A DNA stretch of 64,000 bases from positions 1 through 64,000 of the forward strand of contig NZ_WNHB01000019.1 of the NCBI RefSeq assembly GCF_009718825.1, written 5' to 3'. How positions within the stretch are numbered: the first letter of the stretch is position 1; every line of letters starts with the position of its first letter. A program made the position numbers and the translations under genes. Below are positions 28,121 to 38,084 of this stretch, piece after piece. Source of the stretch: Terrilactibacillus tamarindi (GTDB taxonomy: Bacteria; Bacillota; Bacilli; Bacillales; Sporolactobacillaceae). Under the pieces are notes generated by a model. That model searched no databases. It was not told where the DNA came from and worked only from the letters and a program-made list of their open reading frames with translations.

Positions 28121-28636
28121 ATGTTAAAACCTATTGGTGCCATTCTTATCATACTAACAACGACGTGGATGGGTTTCATTGTGTCCAAGCAATATAGTGA
28201 TCGTCCAAAACAATTAAGACAATTCCGCTCAGCCTTACAATCATTAGAAGCCGAAATTGTGTATGGTTTAACCCCTATACAAGTAGCAGCAGAACATCTG
28301 GCTACTCAATTACCTAAGCCGTTATCCTTTTTTTTTAAAACATTATCGGATGCTTTAGTTGATTCTAAAGATAATTTACAAAAAGTATGGGAAAATTCAA
28401 TCCACTCATTTTGGCCAAGCACCGCACTAAAGAAAAATGAGAAGGAAATTTTATTACAATTTGGAGCCACTCTTGGAAAACAAGATAGCGAAAATCAAAA
28501 AAAACAAATTCAATTAACACTAGCACATCTTGAACGTGAAGAGAACGAAGCTCGCGTGGCTCAATCAAAATATGAAAAAATGTCTAAAAGTCTTGGGTTT
28601 TTAAGTGGAATCCTCATTGTTTTATTGCTGATTTAG
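28121..28636 (+). CDS. spoIIIAB: Stage III sporulation protein AB
   Basis: A 171-residue GspF-like protein of the SpoIIIA complex with membrane helices at both ends (about 4-22 and 155-171) and a helical soluble middle. It begins 2 bases after the spoIIIAA stop. By analogy to type II secretion it forms the inner-membrane platform for the AA ATPase in the mother cell membrane. Confidence 0.92.
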   Translation: MLKPIGAILIILTTTWMGFIVSKQYSDRPKQLRQFRSALQSLEAEIVYGLTPIQVAAEHLATQLPKPLSFFFKTLSDALVDSKDNLQKVWENSIHSFWPSTALKKNEKEILLQFGATLGKQDSENQKKQIQLTLAHLEREENEARVAQSKYEKMSKSLGFLSGILIVLLLI

Positions 28637-28680
28637 GAGAGATAGATGATGTCTTTCTGACTCAAATAGGAGGTGCTAAG

Positions 28681-28884
28681 ATGTCTCTGGATGTTAATAC
28701 CATTTTCCAAATTGCAGGTATTGGAATTATTGTCGCTATGATTCAGACCGTTCTTAAACAAATGGGAAAAGATGATTGGGCACAATGGGTCACACTGATT
28801 GGTTTTGTCGTTATTTTGTATATGGTTGCGACGCTTATTAATGATCTTTTTGAAAAAATAAGAGAAGTTTTTCTCTTTCAATAA
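28681..28884 (+). CDS. spoIIIAC: Stage III sporulation protein AC
   Basis: A 67-residue, two-helix membrane protein (about 9-27 and 36-57), typical SpoIIIAC length. It has the family's IFQIAGIGIIVAM and MGKDDWAQW motifs. Component of the SpoIIIA channel. Behind AGGAGGTGC. Confidence 0.93.
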   Translation: MSLDVNTIFQIAGIGIIVAMIQTVLKQMGKDDWAQWVTLIGFVVILYMVATLINDLFEKIREVFLFQ

Positions 28885-29003
28885 AAGAAACCTTTTATGA
28901 TGATCGGGCTTTAAAAGAATCTATTTGTCTCCTCACTTCTCATATAGCCCTTATCGATTAGAGGTGGGAGTTCATTCAATGCGAGATCCAAGAAAAGGAG
29001 GGC

Positions 29004-29399
29004 TTGACCATTGATATTCTCCAAATAGTGGGTTTAGGTTTAGTTGCGACTTTTATTGTTCTTATTTTAAAAGAGCAGAAGCCGAGCCTTGCTTTCTTAT
29101 TGTCCATCTTTGTTGGAGCCCTTATTTTTCTTTATTTAATAGATCAAATCAAACTTGTCATGGACATGCTTATAGAAATTGCGTCATCCGCACATCTAAA
29201 CAACGTCTACGTTGAAACTATTTTAAAAATTATTGGAATAGCTTACATCGCGGAATTTGGTGCGCAAATTACAAGGGATGCTGGTGAAGGCGCTTTAGCG
29301 TCAAAAATTGAGCTTGCTGGAAAAGTTCTTATTCTTGTTTTAGCTATTCCAATTATGAAGGCGGTCATACAGACCATAATTGGTTTGATTTCGCAATGA
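29004..29399 (+). CDS. spoIIIAD: Stage III sporulation protein AD
   Basis: A 131-residue membrane protein with four helices. IVGLGLVATFIVLILKEQKP and YVETILKIIGIAYIAEFGAQ are near-invariant SpoIIIAD blocks. The TTG at 29004 is used because the product then begins MTIDILQ, like B. subtilis MQIDIVQ, although AAAAGGAGGG sits unusually close to it. Membrane component of the sporulation channel. Confidence 0.92.
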   Translation: MTIDILQIVGLGLVATFIVLILKEQKPSLAFLLSIFVGALIFLYLIDQIKLVMDMLIEIASSAHLNNVYVETILKIIGIAYIAEFGAQITRDAGEGALASKIELAGKVLILVLAIPIMKAVIQTIIGLISQ

Positions 29400-29415
29400 T
29401 GAAAGGGGAAAACTT

Positions 29416-30609
29416 ATGCTAGATAAAAGGGCGACTAAAATATGGAATTTGACTGTTGTTCTATTTATAGCCTTGTTTATTATGCTTTGTTCTCCAGACG
29501 TTGCTTATGGCCAAACTTCTGAGCAAAATTGGGTTGATAAACAATTTAATTCTATGGATCTCTCCCAAATAGAGGATTATTGGCAAAAGATCACACAAGA
29601 GTATGATGGTTTCTTGCCAGAAAGCCAGAAGGTCGATTTTAAAAGTCTAATAACATCGGACAAACAAGGTGTGCTTCATGATTGGATGATCGGTTTAATA
29701 AAATATTTGTTTCATGAATTGTTAGTGAACGGAAAATTACTTGGTACATTGCTTTTATTGTCTGTTTTTTCAATGATACTTCAAACGCTTCAGAGCGCAT
29801 TTGATCATCAATCTGTTTCAAAAGTAGCCTACGGGGTTGTTTATCTCGTGCTATTAATTTTGCTACTTAATAGTTTTAAGGTTGCGATAACTTATGCTTC
29901 AGATGCAATTGAAAATATGAGCCATTTTTTATTGGCACTTATGCCCATGTTATTAGGGTTAACTGCTGCAACTGGAGGCGTTACATCCGTCGCCTTTTTT
30001 CATCCTTTAGTCATATTACTAATTAATACGAACGGGTGGTTAATTGCGAAATTTGTCCTGCCTCTTTTATTTCTATCGGCACTTGTTTCAATCGTAAGTA
30101 CGTTAACTGAGCAATACAAATTAACTAAACTGGCTTCACTATTAAAGAATATCGCCATCGGAACGTTAGCTGTTTTTTTTGCTGTTTTTTTAGGTGTTAT
30201 GTCAGTTCAAGGGGCGGCAACTTCAATTACTGATGGTGTTCTAATGAAGTCTGCTAAATTTTTCACAGGGAATTTCATCCCAGTTATTGGACGAATGTTT
30301 ACCGAGGCGACAGATACCGTTATCGGAGCGTCCGTTTTACTTAAGAACACCATAGGAATAGCAGGGTTAATCCTGCTAGTTTGTCTGATTGCGTTCCCAG
30401 CACTTAAAATTTTGTCCCTTGTCCTTATTTATAATATCGCAGCGGCCTTAATTCAACCTCTTGGAGGAGGCCCCATTATTGAGAGCTTAAGTATAATGGC
30501 TAAGAGTATGATCTATGTTCTCGCCTCTCTTGTCATCGTCTCTTTAATGTTTTTTCTGGCTTTAACCATCATTATAGCATCTGGGAATCTTTCACTCATG
30601 GTGAGATAA
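29416..30609 (+). CDS. spoIIIAE: Stage III sporulation protein AE
   Basis: A 397-residue protein with a signal peptide (cleavage near AYG-QTS, about residue 33) and at least seven membrane helices in the C-terminal two-thirds. It is a channel component of SpoIIIA. Family pattern FHPLVILLI and PLGGGPIIESL is present. Short spacing on both sides in the operon. Confidence 0.93.
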   Translation: MLDKRATKIWNLTVVLFIALFIMLCSPDVAYGQTSEQNWVDKQFNSMDLSQIEDYWQKITQEYDGFLPESQKVDFKSLITSDKQGVLHDWMIGLIKYLFHELLVNGKLLGTLLLLSVFSMILQTLQSAFDHQSVSKVAYGVVYLVLLILLLNSFKVAITYASDAIENMSHFLLALMPMLLGLTAATGGVTSVAFFHPLVILLINTNGWLIAKFVLPLLFLSALVSIVSTLTEQYKLTKLASLLKNIAIGTLAVFFAVFLGVMSVQGAATSITDGVLMKSAKFFTGNFIPVIGRMFTEATDTVIGASVLLKNTIGIAGLILLVCLIAFPALKILSLVLIYNIAAALIQPLGGGPIIESLSIMAKSMIYVLASLVIVSLMFFLALTIIIASGNLSLMVR

Positions 30610-30621
30610 GGAGGGAGAAGC

Positions 30622-31260
30622 ATGTCCTATCTAATTAATTGGTTAACACACGTGATTTTTATCGTTTTCTTTGCCATTATTCTTGACATGCTACTGCCAG
30701 CTAAAGCCTTTCAAAAATATGTTAAACTCGTCATCGGTTTAGTGATTATTGTATCCCTCCTCGATCCACTGCTTAAAATTCTACACGTCGATATGGATCA
30801 AGCGATATTAAAAGCTAGCATGACTAATGACACGTCTCAAACAAAAAATTTAATAAATACAAATAAAAGTGAAATAGAAAGTGAACAAGCTGCATATATT
30901 CATAACACGCTGGTTAACAAGATGAAGAATTATGTAAAGGAGGCGTTAGTTGACCGTTATGGTTTAGAGATTAAGCAACTAAAGGTCAAAACAAGCGATG
31001 ACACACAAAACACACTGACTGTTGACCAAGTGGCTGTTGTTGTTGGACAAACAGATCCAAGAGATGATATGAAAGACACCAAAGATGAGATTAAACCTGT
31101 TGATCATATACAGGTCGACATTTCAAACTCACATAGCACGTCTGAAAACAAAATTGAAGCTCAAGAACATGCAGAGATAAAAAAGGTACGCCAATTTTTG
31201 GCTAAGGAATGGGGCATCGATGAAAAAGTGATACAGATTCAAAAGGAAGGAGGAGAATAA
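30622..31260 (+). CDS. spoIIIAF: Stage III sporulation protein AF
   Basis: A 212-residue protein with two N-terminal helices (about 9-28 and 35-52), then a soluble domain (about 60-212) with the ring-building fold of SpoIIIAF. ATG behind GGAGGGAGAAGC. The stop is directly followed by the spoIIIAG start. Confidence 0.92.
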   Translation: MSYLINWLTHVIFIVFFAIILDMLLPAKAFQKYVKLVIGLVIIVSLLDPLLKILHVDMDQAILKASMTNDTSQTKNLINTNKSEIESEQAAYIHNTLVNKMKNYVKEALVDRYGLEIKQLKVKTSDDTQNTLTVDQVAVVVGQTDPRDDMKDTKDEIKPVDHIQVDISNSHSTSENKIEAQEHAEIKKVRQFLAKEWGIDEKVIQIQKEGGE

Positions 31261-31917
31261 GTGTCTTTGATACAGTGGATAAAAGATCAATTGTTTAAGA
31301 AACAAACGGATAACTCCCAAAAAAAACATCTAAATAAGCAAACTTTATTATTACTAGGTATCTTAGGTATATCATTCATGCTGATCAGTCATTTTTTTAC
31401 ATCGTCTTCTGGGACAGACAGTCAAGACTCTTTGCCTACGGTTACTCATCCGAAGTCTTTGTCGACGAATCAACTTCAGTCAGCAAAAGAAAAGCTTGGA
31501 ACGAGTAAATTCTCCTCCATGAGCAAGTATGAATCGTATTATAATCAACGCTTAGCTCGTATCTTAGAACAAGTAACAGGCGTATCAAAAGTTTCTGTCA
31601 TGGTCACCTTTAGTTCAACAGAAAAAAATATCTATCAAGATAACGTCAAAACCCAGACGAATCAAACCGAGGAACAAGATCGAAATGGCGGGACAAGAAC
31701 TGTCAACGAAAAAAATGAGGATAGCGAAGTGGTTGTTATTGACAATAATAGCCAGAAAACACCTGTCGTCGTTGGTAAAGAGCAACCCGAAGTTAGAGGG
31801 GTTCTTGTAGTGGCAGAAGGGGCTAATAACCCTACATTGAAGTCTTGGATTATGCAAGCTGTAAGTACGGTGCTTGACGTACCTAACTATAAAGTACAAG
31901 TATTACCCAAACGTTAA
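31261..31917 (+). CDS. spoIIIAG: Stage III sporulation protein AG
   Basis: A 218-residue protein with one membrane helix (about 28-46) and an intermembrane ring-building domain. SpoIIIAG forms a large ring between the mother cell and forespore membranes. The VSVMVTFSSTEKNIY and VRGVLVVAEGANNP blocks are typical. GTG start, no gap after spoIIIAF, AAGGAGGAG upstream. Confidence 0.93.
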   Translation: MSLIQWIKDQLFKKQTDNSQKKHLNKQTLLLLGILGISFMLISHFFTSSSGTDSQDSLPTVTHPKSLSTNQLQSAKEKLGTSKFSSMSKYESYYNQRLARILEQVTGVSKVSVMVTFSSTEKNIYQDNVKTQTNQTEEQDRNGGTRTVNEKNEDSEVVVIDNNSQKTPVVVGKEQPEVRGVLVVAEGANNPTLKSWIMQAVSTVLDVPNYKVQVLPKR

Positions 31918-31929
31918 GGAGGAGAATGA

Positions 31930-32454
31930 ATGGTGCTAAAAAAACAAACAGTATGGTTATTAACAATGTTAAGTTTAATTATTGTATTATCGGTTTATTA
32001 TATGACGTCTCCTGGTAAACCAGCTTCAACAGCACTTGATACAAGTAGTCAAGTAGATGAAGCACAAAATAAAAAAGACGTCATAACAACAACAGCAACA
32101 GACGATAAAATGGCCGAGTACAGGATTAAACATGCTGATGCACAAAGTAAACTTGAAAAAGAATATCAAGGCGTGATTGATTCAGATAAGAGTTCCACAC
32201 AAGCTGTTAGTAAGGCCTATGATAAATTAGAGTCATTAAAAACTGTGGCAAGCAATGAAAAACTACTTGAAGATGTGATTAAATCGAAAGGCTATTCTGA
32301 TGCTGTTGTCATGGCAGACGGGGAAAGTGTACAGGTCGTCGTAGCAACAAAAAGTCTTTCAAATAAACAAGCGAATACGATTATGAAATTAGCAAATGAA
32401 TATTTAGGAGCAGATAAATTAGTCAAAGTAGATTATGAGCTTACAAAAAAGTAA
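31930..32454 (+). CDS. spoIIIAH: Stage III sporulation protein AH
   Basis: A 174-residue protein with an N-terminal membrane helix (about 8-27) and a C-terminal YscJ/FliF-like ring-building domain (about 85-174) that binds SpoIIQ from the forespore side. Motif RSK/DKMAEYRIK and the GYSDAVVMADG block fit the family. Last gene of the operon; a terminator follows at 32525. Confidence 0.93.
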   Translation: MVLKKQTVWLLTMLSLIIVLSVYYMTSPGKPASTALDTSSQVDEAQNKKDVITTTATDDKMAEYRIKHADAQSKLEKEYQGVIDSDKSSTQAVSKAYDKLESLKTVASNEKLLEDVIKSKGYSDAVVMADGESVQVVVATKSLSNKQANTIMKLANEYLGADKLVKVDYELTKK

Positions 32455-32524
32455 AATAACGATGATAAGCAAAAGTGAATTTTAAATTTTATATTAGAGA
32501 AGTTTTTTCTTTTAAAATCGGATA

Positions 32525-32562
32525 AAATAAAGGCTAGTGAGTTTATCACTAGTCTTTATTTT
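32525..32562 (+). terminator. Terminator of the spoIIIA operon
   Basis: AAATAAAGGCTAGTGA pairs with TCACTAGTCTTTATTT (one mismatch) around a 5-base loop. Confidence 0.88.
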
Positions 32563-32735
32563 GATTTTCTAAGAATGAAAGTTTTTTTAGATATTCAAAG
32601 TAGAAAAAACATGATACATATACATTAGTGGACTGTACCTAAGATAGGGCTTGTGATATGATCTTAAAAGCAATCATCCTATATCCTATGATATAATGGT
32701 ATAAAAGATGGACAAGATAAAAAGGAGTGCTAATA

Positions 32736-33224
32736 GTGTTAAAAATAGAGGATATTCGCGAATTAATAAAGGTGATTGATGATTCTTCAATTAATGAATT
32801 TGAATATGAAGAAGAAGGCACAAAAATCTCCCTTAGAAAACAAATTGAAGGTGCCACTCAAGTTGTTCAAGTACCTTCTCAATCGGTACCTGCTTTAAAT
32901 CCAGTACATACCGAACCGTCTACTCAAGAGATCGAGAATACGGCTTCTACTTCACAAGTCGAAGACACTGTAGATCAAGCTAAGTTACATACAATCGAAT
33001 CACCTATGGTTGGAACCTTCTATGCCTCATCTAATCCAGATTCAGAAGCATTTGTGCAAAAAGGATCAAAAGTCAACAAAGACACGGTGGTTTGTATCGT
33101 AGAAGCCATGAAACTATTTAATGAAATTGAGGCAGATGTAAAAGGCGAAATCGTTGACGTTCTCGTAGAAAACGGACAACTTGTTGAATTTGGTCAACCA
33201 CTCTTTGTGGTTAAAGAAGATTAG
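32736..33224 (+). CDS. accB: Biotin carboxyl carrier protein of acetyl-CoA carboxylase
   Basis: A 162-residue carrier for the first step of fatty acid synthesis. N-terminal helix region, a Pro/Ala/Thr-rich linker (about 45-85), then the biotinyl domain with EAMKLFNEI; biotin attaches to K126. Start chosen at GTG 32736, 8 bases after AAAGGAG; the GTG at 32727 overlaps this site. A TATAAT at 32692 may be the -10 of its promoter. Operon with accC and yqhY. Confidence 0.94.
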   Translation: MLKIEDIRELIKVIDDSSINEFEYEEEGTKISLRKQIEGATQVVQVPSQSVPALNPVHTEPSTQEIENTASTSQVEDTVDQAKLHTIESPMVGTFYASSNPDSEAFVQKGSKVNKDTVVCIVEAMKLFNEIEADVKGEIVDVLVENGQLVEFGQPLFVVKED

Positions 33225-33235
33225 AGGTTGATATC

Positions 33236-34588
33236 ATGATAAAAAAATTATTGATCGCTAACCGAGGAGAAATTGCCGTCCGAATTATTCGTGCTGCAAA
33301 AGAACTTAATATAGAAACAGTCGCCGTCTATTCACAAGCAGACAAAGATGCCCTGCACGTTCAACTGGCGGATGAAGCCTATTGTATTGGACCTTATCCA
33401 GCAAAAGACAGCTATCTAAATTTCACTAATATCATGAGTGTTGCGACTTCAACAGGTGTAGATGCTATCCATCCAGGGTATGGATTCTTAGCCGAGAATG
33501 CCGACTTCGCTGAAATATGTCGAGAATGTAACATTATATTTGTTGGTCCTTCACCTGAGGCAATTAACAAAATGGGGATTAAAGATGTTGCAAGAAGTAC
33601 AATGAAAGAAGCGGGAGTCCCTGTTGTTCCAGGTTCTGAAGGTATTATACAAACAATTGAAGAAGCAATTAGCGTTGCGGATACCATTGGTTATCCTGTT
33701 ATAATTAAAGCAACGGCCGGTGGTGGAGGTAAAGGAATTCGTATTGCTAGAGATGAAGAGGAATTGAAAAAAGGGATCGCAATTACACAAACCGAAGCTG
33801 AAAAAGCGTTCGGAAACCCTGGTGTCTATATCGAAAAATATATTGAAGATTTTAGACATGTAGAAATACAAGTCCTTGCTGATAATTTTGGTCACGTGAT
33901 TCATTTAGGTGAAAGGGATTGTTCTATACAACGAAGGCTTCAAAAACTTGTTGAGGAAAGTCCGTCACCAGCTCTCGATGAAGACAAACGTCAGGAAATG
34001 GGAAATGCGGCGGTTAAAGCGGCTGCAGCTGTACAATATTCCGGTGCCGGAACAATTGAGTTTATTTATGCAGCAGACGGGAATTTTTATTTCATGGAAA
34101 TGAATACACGTATTCAAGTTGAACACCCAGTAACGGAGTATGTAACGGGTGTCGATTTAATCAAAGAACAGCTTTTAGTTGCTTCTGGTAAACCATTATC
34201 CTATAAGCAAGAAGACATCAAAATGACAGGTCATGCCATCGAATGCCGAATTAATGCCGAAAATCCTGATAAAAACTTTATGCCATCATCTGGACGTGTT
34301 GAAACCTATCTACCACCAGGTGGACCAGGTGTCCGTATTGATTCTGCCGTTTACCAAGGTTATGTCATCCCACCGTACTATGATTCAATGGTTGCTAAAA
34401 TCATTACGTATGGTAATACTCGTCAGGAAGCGATTAATACAATGAAACGAGCCCTAAATGAATACGTTATTGAGGGGATATTCACAACGATTCCGTTTCA
34501 TTTACGACTGTTAAATCACCCTGTTTTCGTTCGTGGAGATGTTAATACGAAATTCCTTGAAAAATATCCATTAACAGAAAAGAATTAA
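33236..34588 (+). CDS. accC: Biotin carboxylase subunit of acetyl-CoA carboxylase
   Basis: A 450-residue ATP-grasp enzyme that carboxylates biotin on Acc[16 protein letters not shown] at the N-terminus, the glycine-rich loop [13 protein letters not shown] (about 158-170), [15 protein letters not shown] and the catalytic [14 protein letters not shown] are all present. Length is standard. It is 11 bases after accB. Confidence 0.96.
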   Translation: MIKKLLIANRGEIAVRIIRAAKELNIETVAVYSQADKDALHVQLADEAYCIGPYPAKDSYLNFTNIMSVATSTGVDAIHPGYGFLAENADFAEICRECNIIFVGPSPEAINKMGIKDVARSTMKEAGVPVVPGSEGIIQTIEEAISVADTIGYPVIIKATAGGGGKGIRIARDEEELKKGIAITQTEAEKAFGNPGVYIEKYIEDFRHVEIQVLADNFGHVIHLGERDCSIQRRLQKLVEESPSPALDEDKRQEMGNAAVKAAAAVQYSGAGTIEFIYAADGNFYFMEMNTRIQVEHPVTEYVTGVDLIKEQLLVASGKPLSYKQEDIKMTGHAIECRINAENPDKNFMPSSGRVETYLPPGGPGVRIDSAVYQGYVIPPYYDSMVAKIITYGNTRQEAINTMKRALNEYVIEGIFTTIPFHLRLLNHPVFVRGDVNTKFLEKYPLTEKN

Positions 34589-34605
34589 TTATGGAGGTGA
34601 CTGAA

Positions 34606-35007
34606 GTGGAAGACAATCATAAACAAACATTTGAAACAAATGAACTTGGGCAAGATTTAGGTAATGTCGAAATCTCACCTGAAGTCATCGAGGTTATTGC
34701 AAGTCTAGCTGCGACTGAAGTGATAGGTGTTGCATCCATGCATGGTGGATTTGCCAATGGGGTCGTTGAAAAAATTTCAAGACGCAATTACGGTAAAGGC
34801 GTCAAAGTTGAATTAACGGATGAAGGTATTTTAATAGATGTTCAACTGCATATGAATTATGGTGTATCGATTCCTGAAGTTGCTGAAAAAGTTCAAAAGA
34901 ATATCTTAGATACATTAACCGTTATGACTGGATTAGATGTATTAGCTATTCATGTTCATGTTGTTGGCATTGAATTCGGAGAGACTAATAAGAAAGACAA
35001 TGATTAG
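34606..35007 (+). CDS. yqhY: Asp23/Gls24 family protein YqhY
   Basis: A 133-residue Asp23/DUF322 protein. EISPEVIEVIASLAATEVIGV and VSIPEVAEKVQKNI are the family blocks. In B. subtilis and relatives yqhY lies in the accB-accC operon and its loss disturbs acetyl-CoA carboxylase control. Start chosen at GTG 34606 with GGAGGTGA 4 bases before; the ATG at 34591 overlaps that site. Followed by a terminator. Confidence 0.9.
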   Translation: MEDNHKQTFETNELGQDLGNVEISPEVIEVIASLAATEVIGVASMHGGFANGVVEKISRRNYGKGVKVELTDEGILIDVQLHMNYGVSIPEVAEKVQKNILDTLTVMTGLDVLAIHVHVVGIEFGETNKKDND

Positions 35008-35070
35008 GAATAATGAATAAAAAGAGCGTGTTTAAGAAAGAAAGTCTTTCACTTCTTTTTTGAATCGCCT

Positions 35071-35102
35071 AAAAATCAAAGGGAAACCCCTTTGATTTTT
35101 AT
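35071..35102 (+). terminator. Terminator of the acc operon
   Basis: AAAATCAAAGGG pairs with CCCTTTGATTTT around a short loop and a T-run follows. Confidence 0.88.
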
Positions 35103-35167
35103 TTGGAGATTCTGTTATGTATGCTATTATTTTAGGTGTATGGCAGGATCAAGAAGGGAGTTATCTA

Positions 35168-35572
35168 ATGAATCGCAGGCAAGCTAGGGAGAAAGCGGTC
35201 CAAGCTTTATTCCAAATTACAGTCGGCCAGACCGACGCTGAGGAAGCTATCCACAATGTCCAAGAAATGGATAAAGGGAGTCAATTGAATCCTCTATTTG
35301 AACTACTCGTTCATCAAACCATTCATCACATGCCAGACATCGATGAACAGATAAAAAAACATTTAATCAACTGGCAATTCGATCGAATAGCCAATATTGA
35401 TAAAACAATCTTACGGTTAGGGACATGTGAGTTGCTTTATTTAGACGACATTCCAACTTCTGTAAGTTTGAATGAGGCTGTTGAGTTGGCCAAACTTTTT
35501 GGAGATGAGAAAACAAGAAAATTTGTCAATGGTATTTTGTCTCAGATAGCGGTTGATCTAAAGAAAAATTAA
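35168..35572 (+). CDS. nusB: Transcription antitermination factor NusB
   Basis: A 134-residue helical RNA-binding protein that, with NusE (S10), supports rRNA antitermination. MNRRQAREKAVQALFQI and the C-terminal EAVELAKLFGDEKTRKFVNGIL are diagnostic. Start chosen at ATG 35168 (AGAAGGGAG upstream); the upstream ATG at 35117 adds 17 residues not seen in NusB. Begins the nusB-folD-xseA-xseB-ispA run. Confidence 0.94.
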   Translation: MNRRQAREKAVQALFQITVGQTDAEEAIHNVQEMDKGSQLNPLFELLVHQTIHHMPDIDEQIKKHLINWQFDRIANIDKTILRLGTCELLYLDDIPTSVSLNEAVELAKLFGDEKTRKFVNGILSQIAVDLKKN

Positions 35573-35610
35573 TAGACCAATAACATAGTGATTGAAGGGA
35601 GAATTTTTAA

Positions 35611-36465
35611 ATGGTAAAGCTCATTGATGGAAAAGCCATTGCGGCTTCAAAGAGAAAAGAAATGAAATTAAAGGTTGACGAACTTAAAGGCAAAGGGGTT
35701 AACCCTGGACTCGCCGTTTTATTAATTGGAAATCATCCAGCTTCCATTTCCTATGTCAAAGGAAAAATTCGTGACTGTGAAGAAGTGGGGATTCATTCAG
35801 AATTGTTAAGATATCCTGATACGATTTCTGAAGACGAGCTTCTTTCAGAAATTGAGAAATTAAATCAAAATGAATCGATCCATGGGATTCTTGTTCAACT
35901 TCCATTACCAAAACAAATATCTGAAAGAAAGGTCATTGAAACGATTGCACCTGAGAAAGATGTTGATGGGTTTCATCCTTTAAATTTAGGGAAAATGCTA
36001 ACTGGACAAGACACATTCTTGCCATGTACACCATTTGGTATTATCGAAATGTTGAAATCCGAAAACATTGAGATTGCTGGAAAACACGTTGTCATTGTTG
36101 GAAGAAGTAATATCGTCGGAAAACCAGCTGGTCAACTGTTCTTAAATTTAGATGCTACGGTAACCTATTGCCATTCAAAAACACCTTCTTTATCAGAACA
36201 TACAAAGCAGGCTGACATCCTTGTTGTTGCAGTCGGAAGAGAGAATCTTATTGGCGCTGATGATGTGAAAAAAGGCGCAGTAGTTATTGACGTTGGCATG
36301 AACCGAAATGACAAAGGAAAACTTGTAGGCGATGTATCTTTTGATAGTGTCAAAGAGATTGCAGGATACATAACTCCCGTACCGGGTGGCGTGGGACCTA
36401 TGACAAGAACCATGTTACTTGAAAATACAATCAAATCAGCCCTAATGGAAATTGGCGGCAAATAG
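35611..36465 (+). CDS. folD: Methylenetetrahydrofolate dehydrogenase/cyclohydrolase FolD
   Basis: A 284-residue bifunctional one-carbon enzyme that interconverts 5,10-methylene-THF and 10-formyl-THF with NADP. The catalytic SYVKGKIRDCEE (Tyr, Lys) and substrate motif VQLPLP, then GRSNIVGKPAGQLF for NADP and the C-terminal PGGVGPMTRTMLLENT, are all present. It shares folate flux with the gcv operon. ATG behind GAAGGGAG. Confidence 0.96.
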   Translation: MVKLIDGKAIAASKRKEMKLKVDELKGKGVNPGLAVLLIGNHPASISYVKGKIRDCEEVGIHSELLRYPDTISEDELLSEIEKLNQNESIHGILVQLPLPKQISERKVIETIAPEKDVDGFHPLNLGKMLTGQDTFLPCTPFGIIEMLKSENIEIAGKHVVIVGRSNIVGKPAGQLFLNLDATVTYCHSKTPSLSEHTKQADILVVAVGRENLIGADDVKKGAVVIDVGMNRNDKGKLVGDVSFDSVKEIAGYITPVPGGVGPMTRTMLLENTIKSALMEIGGK

Positions 36466-36466
36466 A

Positions 36467-37822
36467 ATGTCCGAAGATCGGTACATCAGCATAACGGCCC
36501 TGACGCGCTATTTAAAAAGAAAGTTAGAATCAGATCGGCATTTGCAAGACGTTTGGCTCCGCGGAGAAATTTCTAACTTTAAAGTCCATTCTAGAGGTCA
36601 TATGTATTTGACGTTAAAGGATAATGGGGCAAGGATTCAGTCAGTCATGTTTGCTGGGTATAACAAAAATTTGCTTTTTGAACCTGAAGATGGCATGAAA
36701 GTTCTTGTCAGAGGTGAGATTGCTGTATACGAGCCTTATGGACAATACCAGTTATATATTAAGGATATGCAGCAAGATGGAGTTGGAAGACTTCATCTTG
36801 CTTTTGAAGCACTGAAGAAAAAACTTGAAGCTCAAGGCTTTTTTTCACCCCTTCAAAAGAAGGCACTGCCACAAGTTCCTTATGAGGTTGGTGTTATTAC
36901 TTCGCCTACAGGCGCTGCGGTCCGTGATATTTATACAACTTTAAAGAGACGCTTTCCTGCTGTTAGAATTACACTATTTCCAGTTCTGGTACAAGGTGAC
37001 TCAGCTTCAAAGTCAATTGTTCAAGCTATAAAACAAGCCAATAAAGAGACTTATCTTGATGTCCTCATTGTAGGTCGGGGCGGAGGCTCAATCGAGGATC
37101 TTTGGCCATTTAATGAAGAAATTGTCGCACAAGCCATATATGAATCTAAATTGCCAATCATATCGGCTGTTGGCCATGAGACGGATTTTACCATTAGTGA
37201 CTTTGTTGCAGATCTGAGAGCGGCTACCCCCACAGCTGCTGCAGAACTTGCTGTACCTAATCATAAAGAATTAAAGGCACGTATAATGGATCAATCCAAT
37301 CGATTATACTATTTAGTGAAACAAAAGGTTAATCGTGCAGAAGAACGTTTAGACCGTTTAAAGAGGGCCTATGCATTTAAATATCCTTCACAGCTCTTAC
37401 GTCAAAAGGAGCAGGAATTGGATATGGCTATATCACAGTTAACAAAAGCGATAGAGCGTAAATACCAATCAAGCGTCGACCAGAGTCAACATGTTCATGC
37501 ACTATTGTTAAAACATGATCCGAAAAGTGTTGTTGATCAATCTAAAAAAACGGCGAGTGCTCTGCAAGCCCGTTTGCAACGATCTATTCAACTCCGTTAT
37601 CAAGAAAAAACATCGGCGTATAAACATGTTGTAGGACAACTCCATGCACTTAGCCCTTTGCAGATTATGGCTAGAGGTTATTCGCTATCCTACACGGAGC
37701 AAGGGAATCTAATCAAATCTGTAAAAGATGTTCAACCCGGAGATCCATTGAAGGTAAAATTGACTGATGGCTCGATAGATTGTCAAATTTGGGGGATTGA
37801 GGAGGGAAAAATAGATGAGTGA
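36467..37822 (+). CDS. xseA: Exodeoxyribonuclease VII large subunit
   Basis: A 451-residue catalytic subunit. N-terminal OB fold (about 10-115) with WLRGEISNFKVHSRGHMYLTLKD, the catalytic domain with SPTGAAVRDI, GRGGGSIEDLW and GHETDFTISDFVADLRAATPT, and a long coiled-coil (about 275-400). Degrades single-stranded DNA. ATG chosen at 36467, just after the folD stop. Confidence 0.94.
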   Translation: MSEDRYISITALTRYLKRKLESDRHLQDVWLRGEISNFKVHSRGHMYLTLKDNGARIQSVMFAGYNKNLLFEPEDGMKVLVRGEIAVYEPYGQYQLYIKDMQQDGVGRLHLAFEALKKKLEAQGFFSPLQKKALPQVPYEVGVITSPTGAAVRDIYTTLKRRFPAVRITLFPVLVQGDSASKSIVQAIKQANKETYLDVLIVGRGGGSIEDLWPFNEEIVAQAIYESKLPIISAVGHETDFTISDFVADLRAATPTAAAELAVPNHKELKARIMDQSNRLYYLVKQKVNRAEERLDRLKRAYAFKYPSQLLRQKEQELDMAISQLTKAIERKYQSSVDQSQHVHALLLKHDPKSVVDQSKKTASALQARLQRSIQLRYQEKTSAYKHVVGQLHALSPLQIMARGYSLSYTEQGNLIKSVKDVQPGDPLKVKLTDGSIDCQIWGIEEGKIDE

Positions 37823-38084
37823 GGTTAATGAAGAAAAAACAGCACCTCAAGAATCGACTATTCTAAGTTTTGAGGAAGGAATGGCGAAATTAGAAACCAT
37901 TGTTACACGTTTAGAAGAAAACGATGTCCCTTTAGAAAAAGCCATTGATCTTTTTCAAGAAGGGGTTGAATTGTCTAAACAATGTCAGGAACGTTTAAAA
38001 AAAGTTGAACAAAAAATGGATCAACTAATTGAACAGAATGGAGAAGTTAAGACATTCTCAATCCAGGAGGACGACGGGTTGTGA
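37815..38084 (+). CDS. xseB: Exodeoxyribonuclease VII small subunit
   Basis: An 89-residue helical subunit with LSFEEGMAKLETIVTRLE and LFQEGVELSKQCQERL, the family core. It starts 8 bases inside xseA and overlaps ispA by 4, so translation of the three is coupled. The extra N-terminal and C-terminal residues are slightly longer than usual. Confidence 0.93.
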   Translation: MSEVNEEKTAPQESTILSFEEGMAKLETIVTRLEENDVPLEKAIDLFQEGVELSKQCQERLKKVEQKMDQLIEQNGEVKTFSIQEDDGL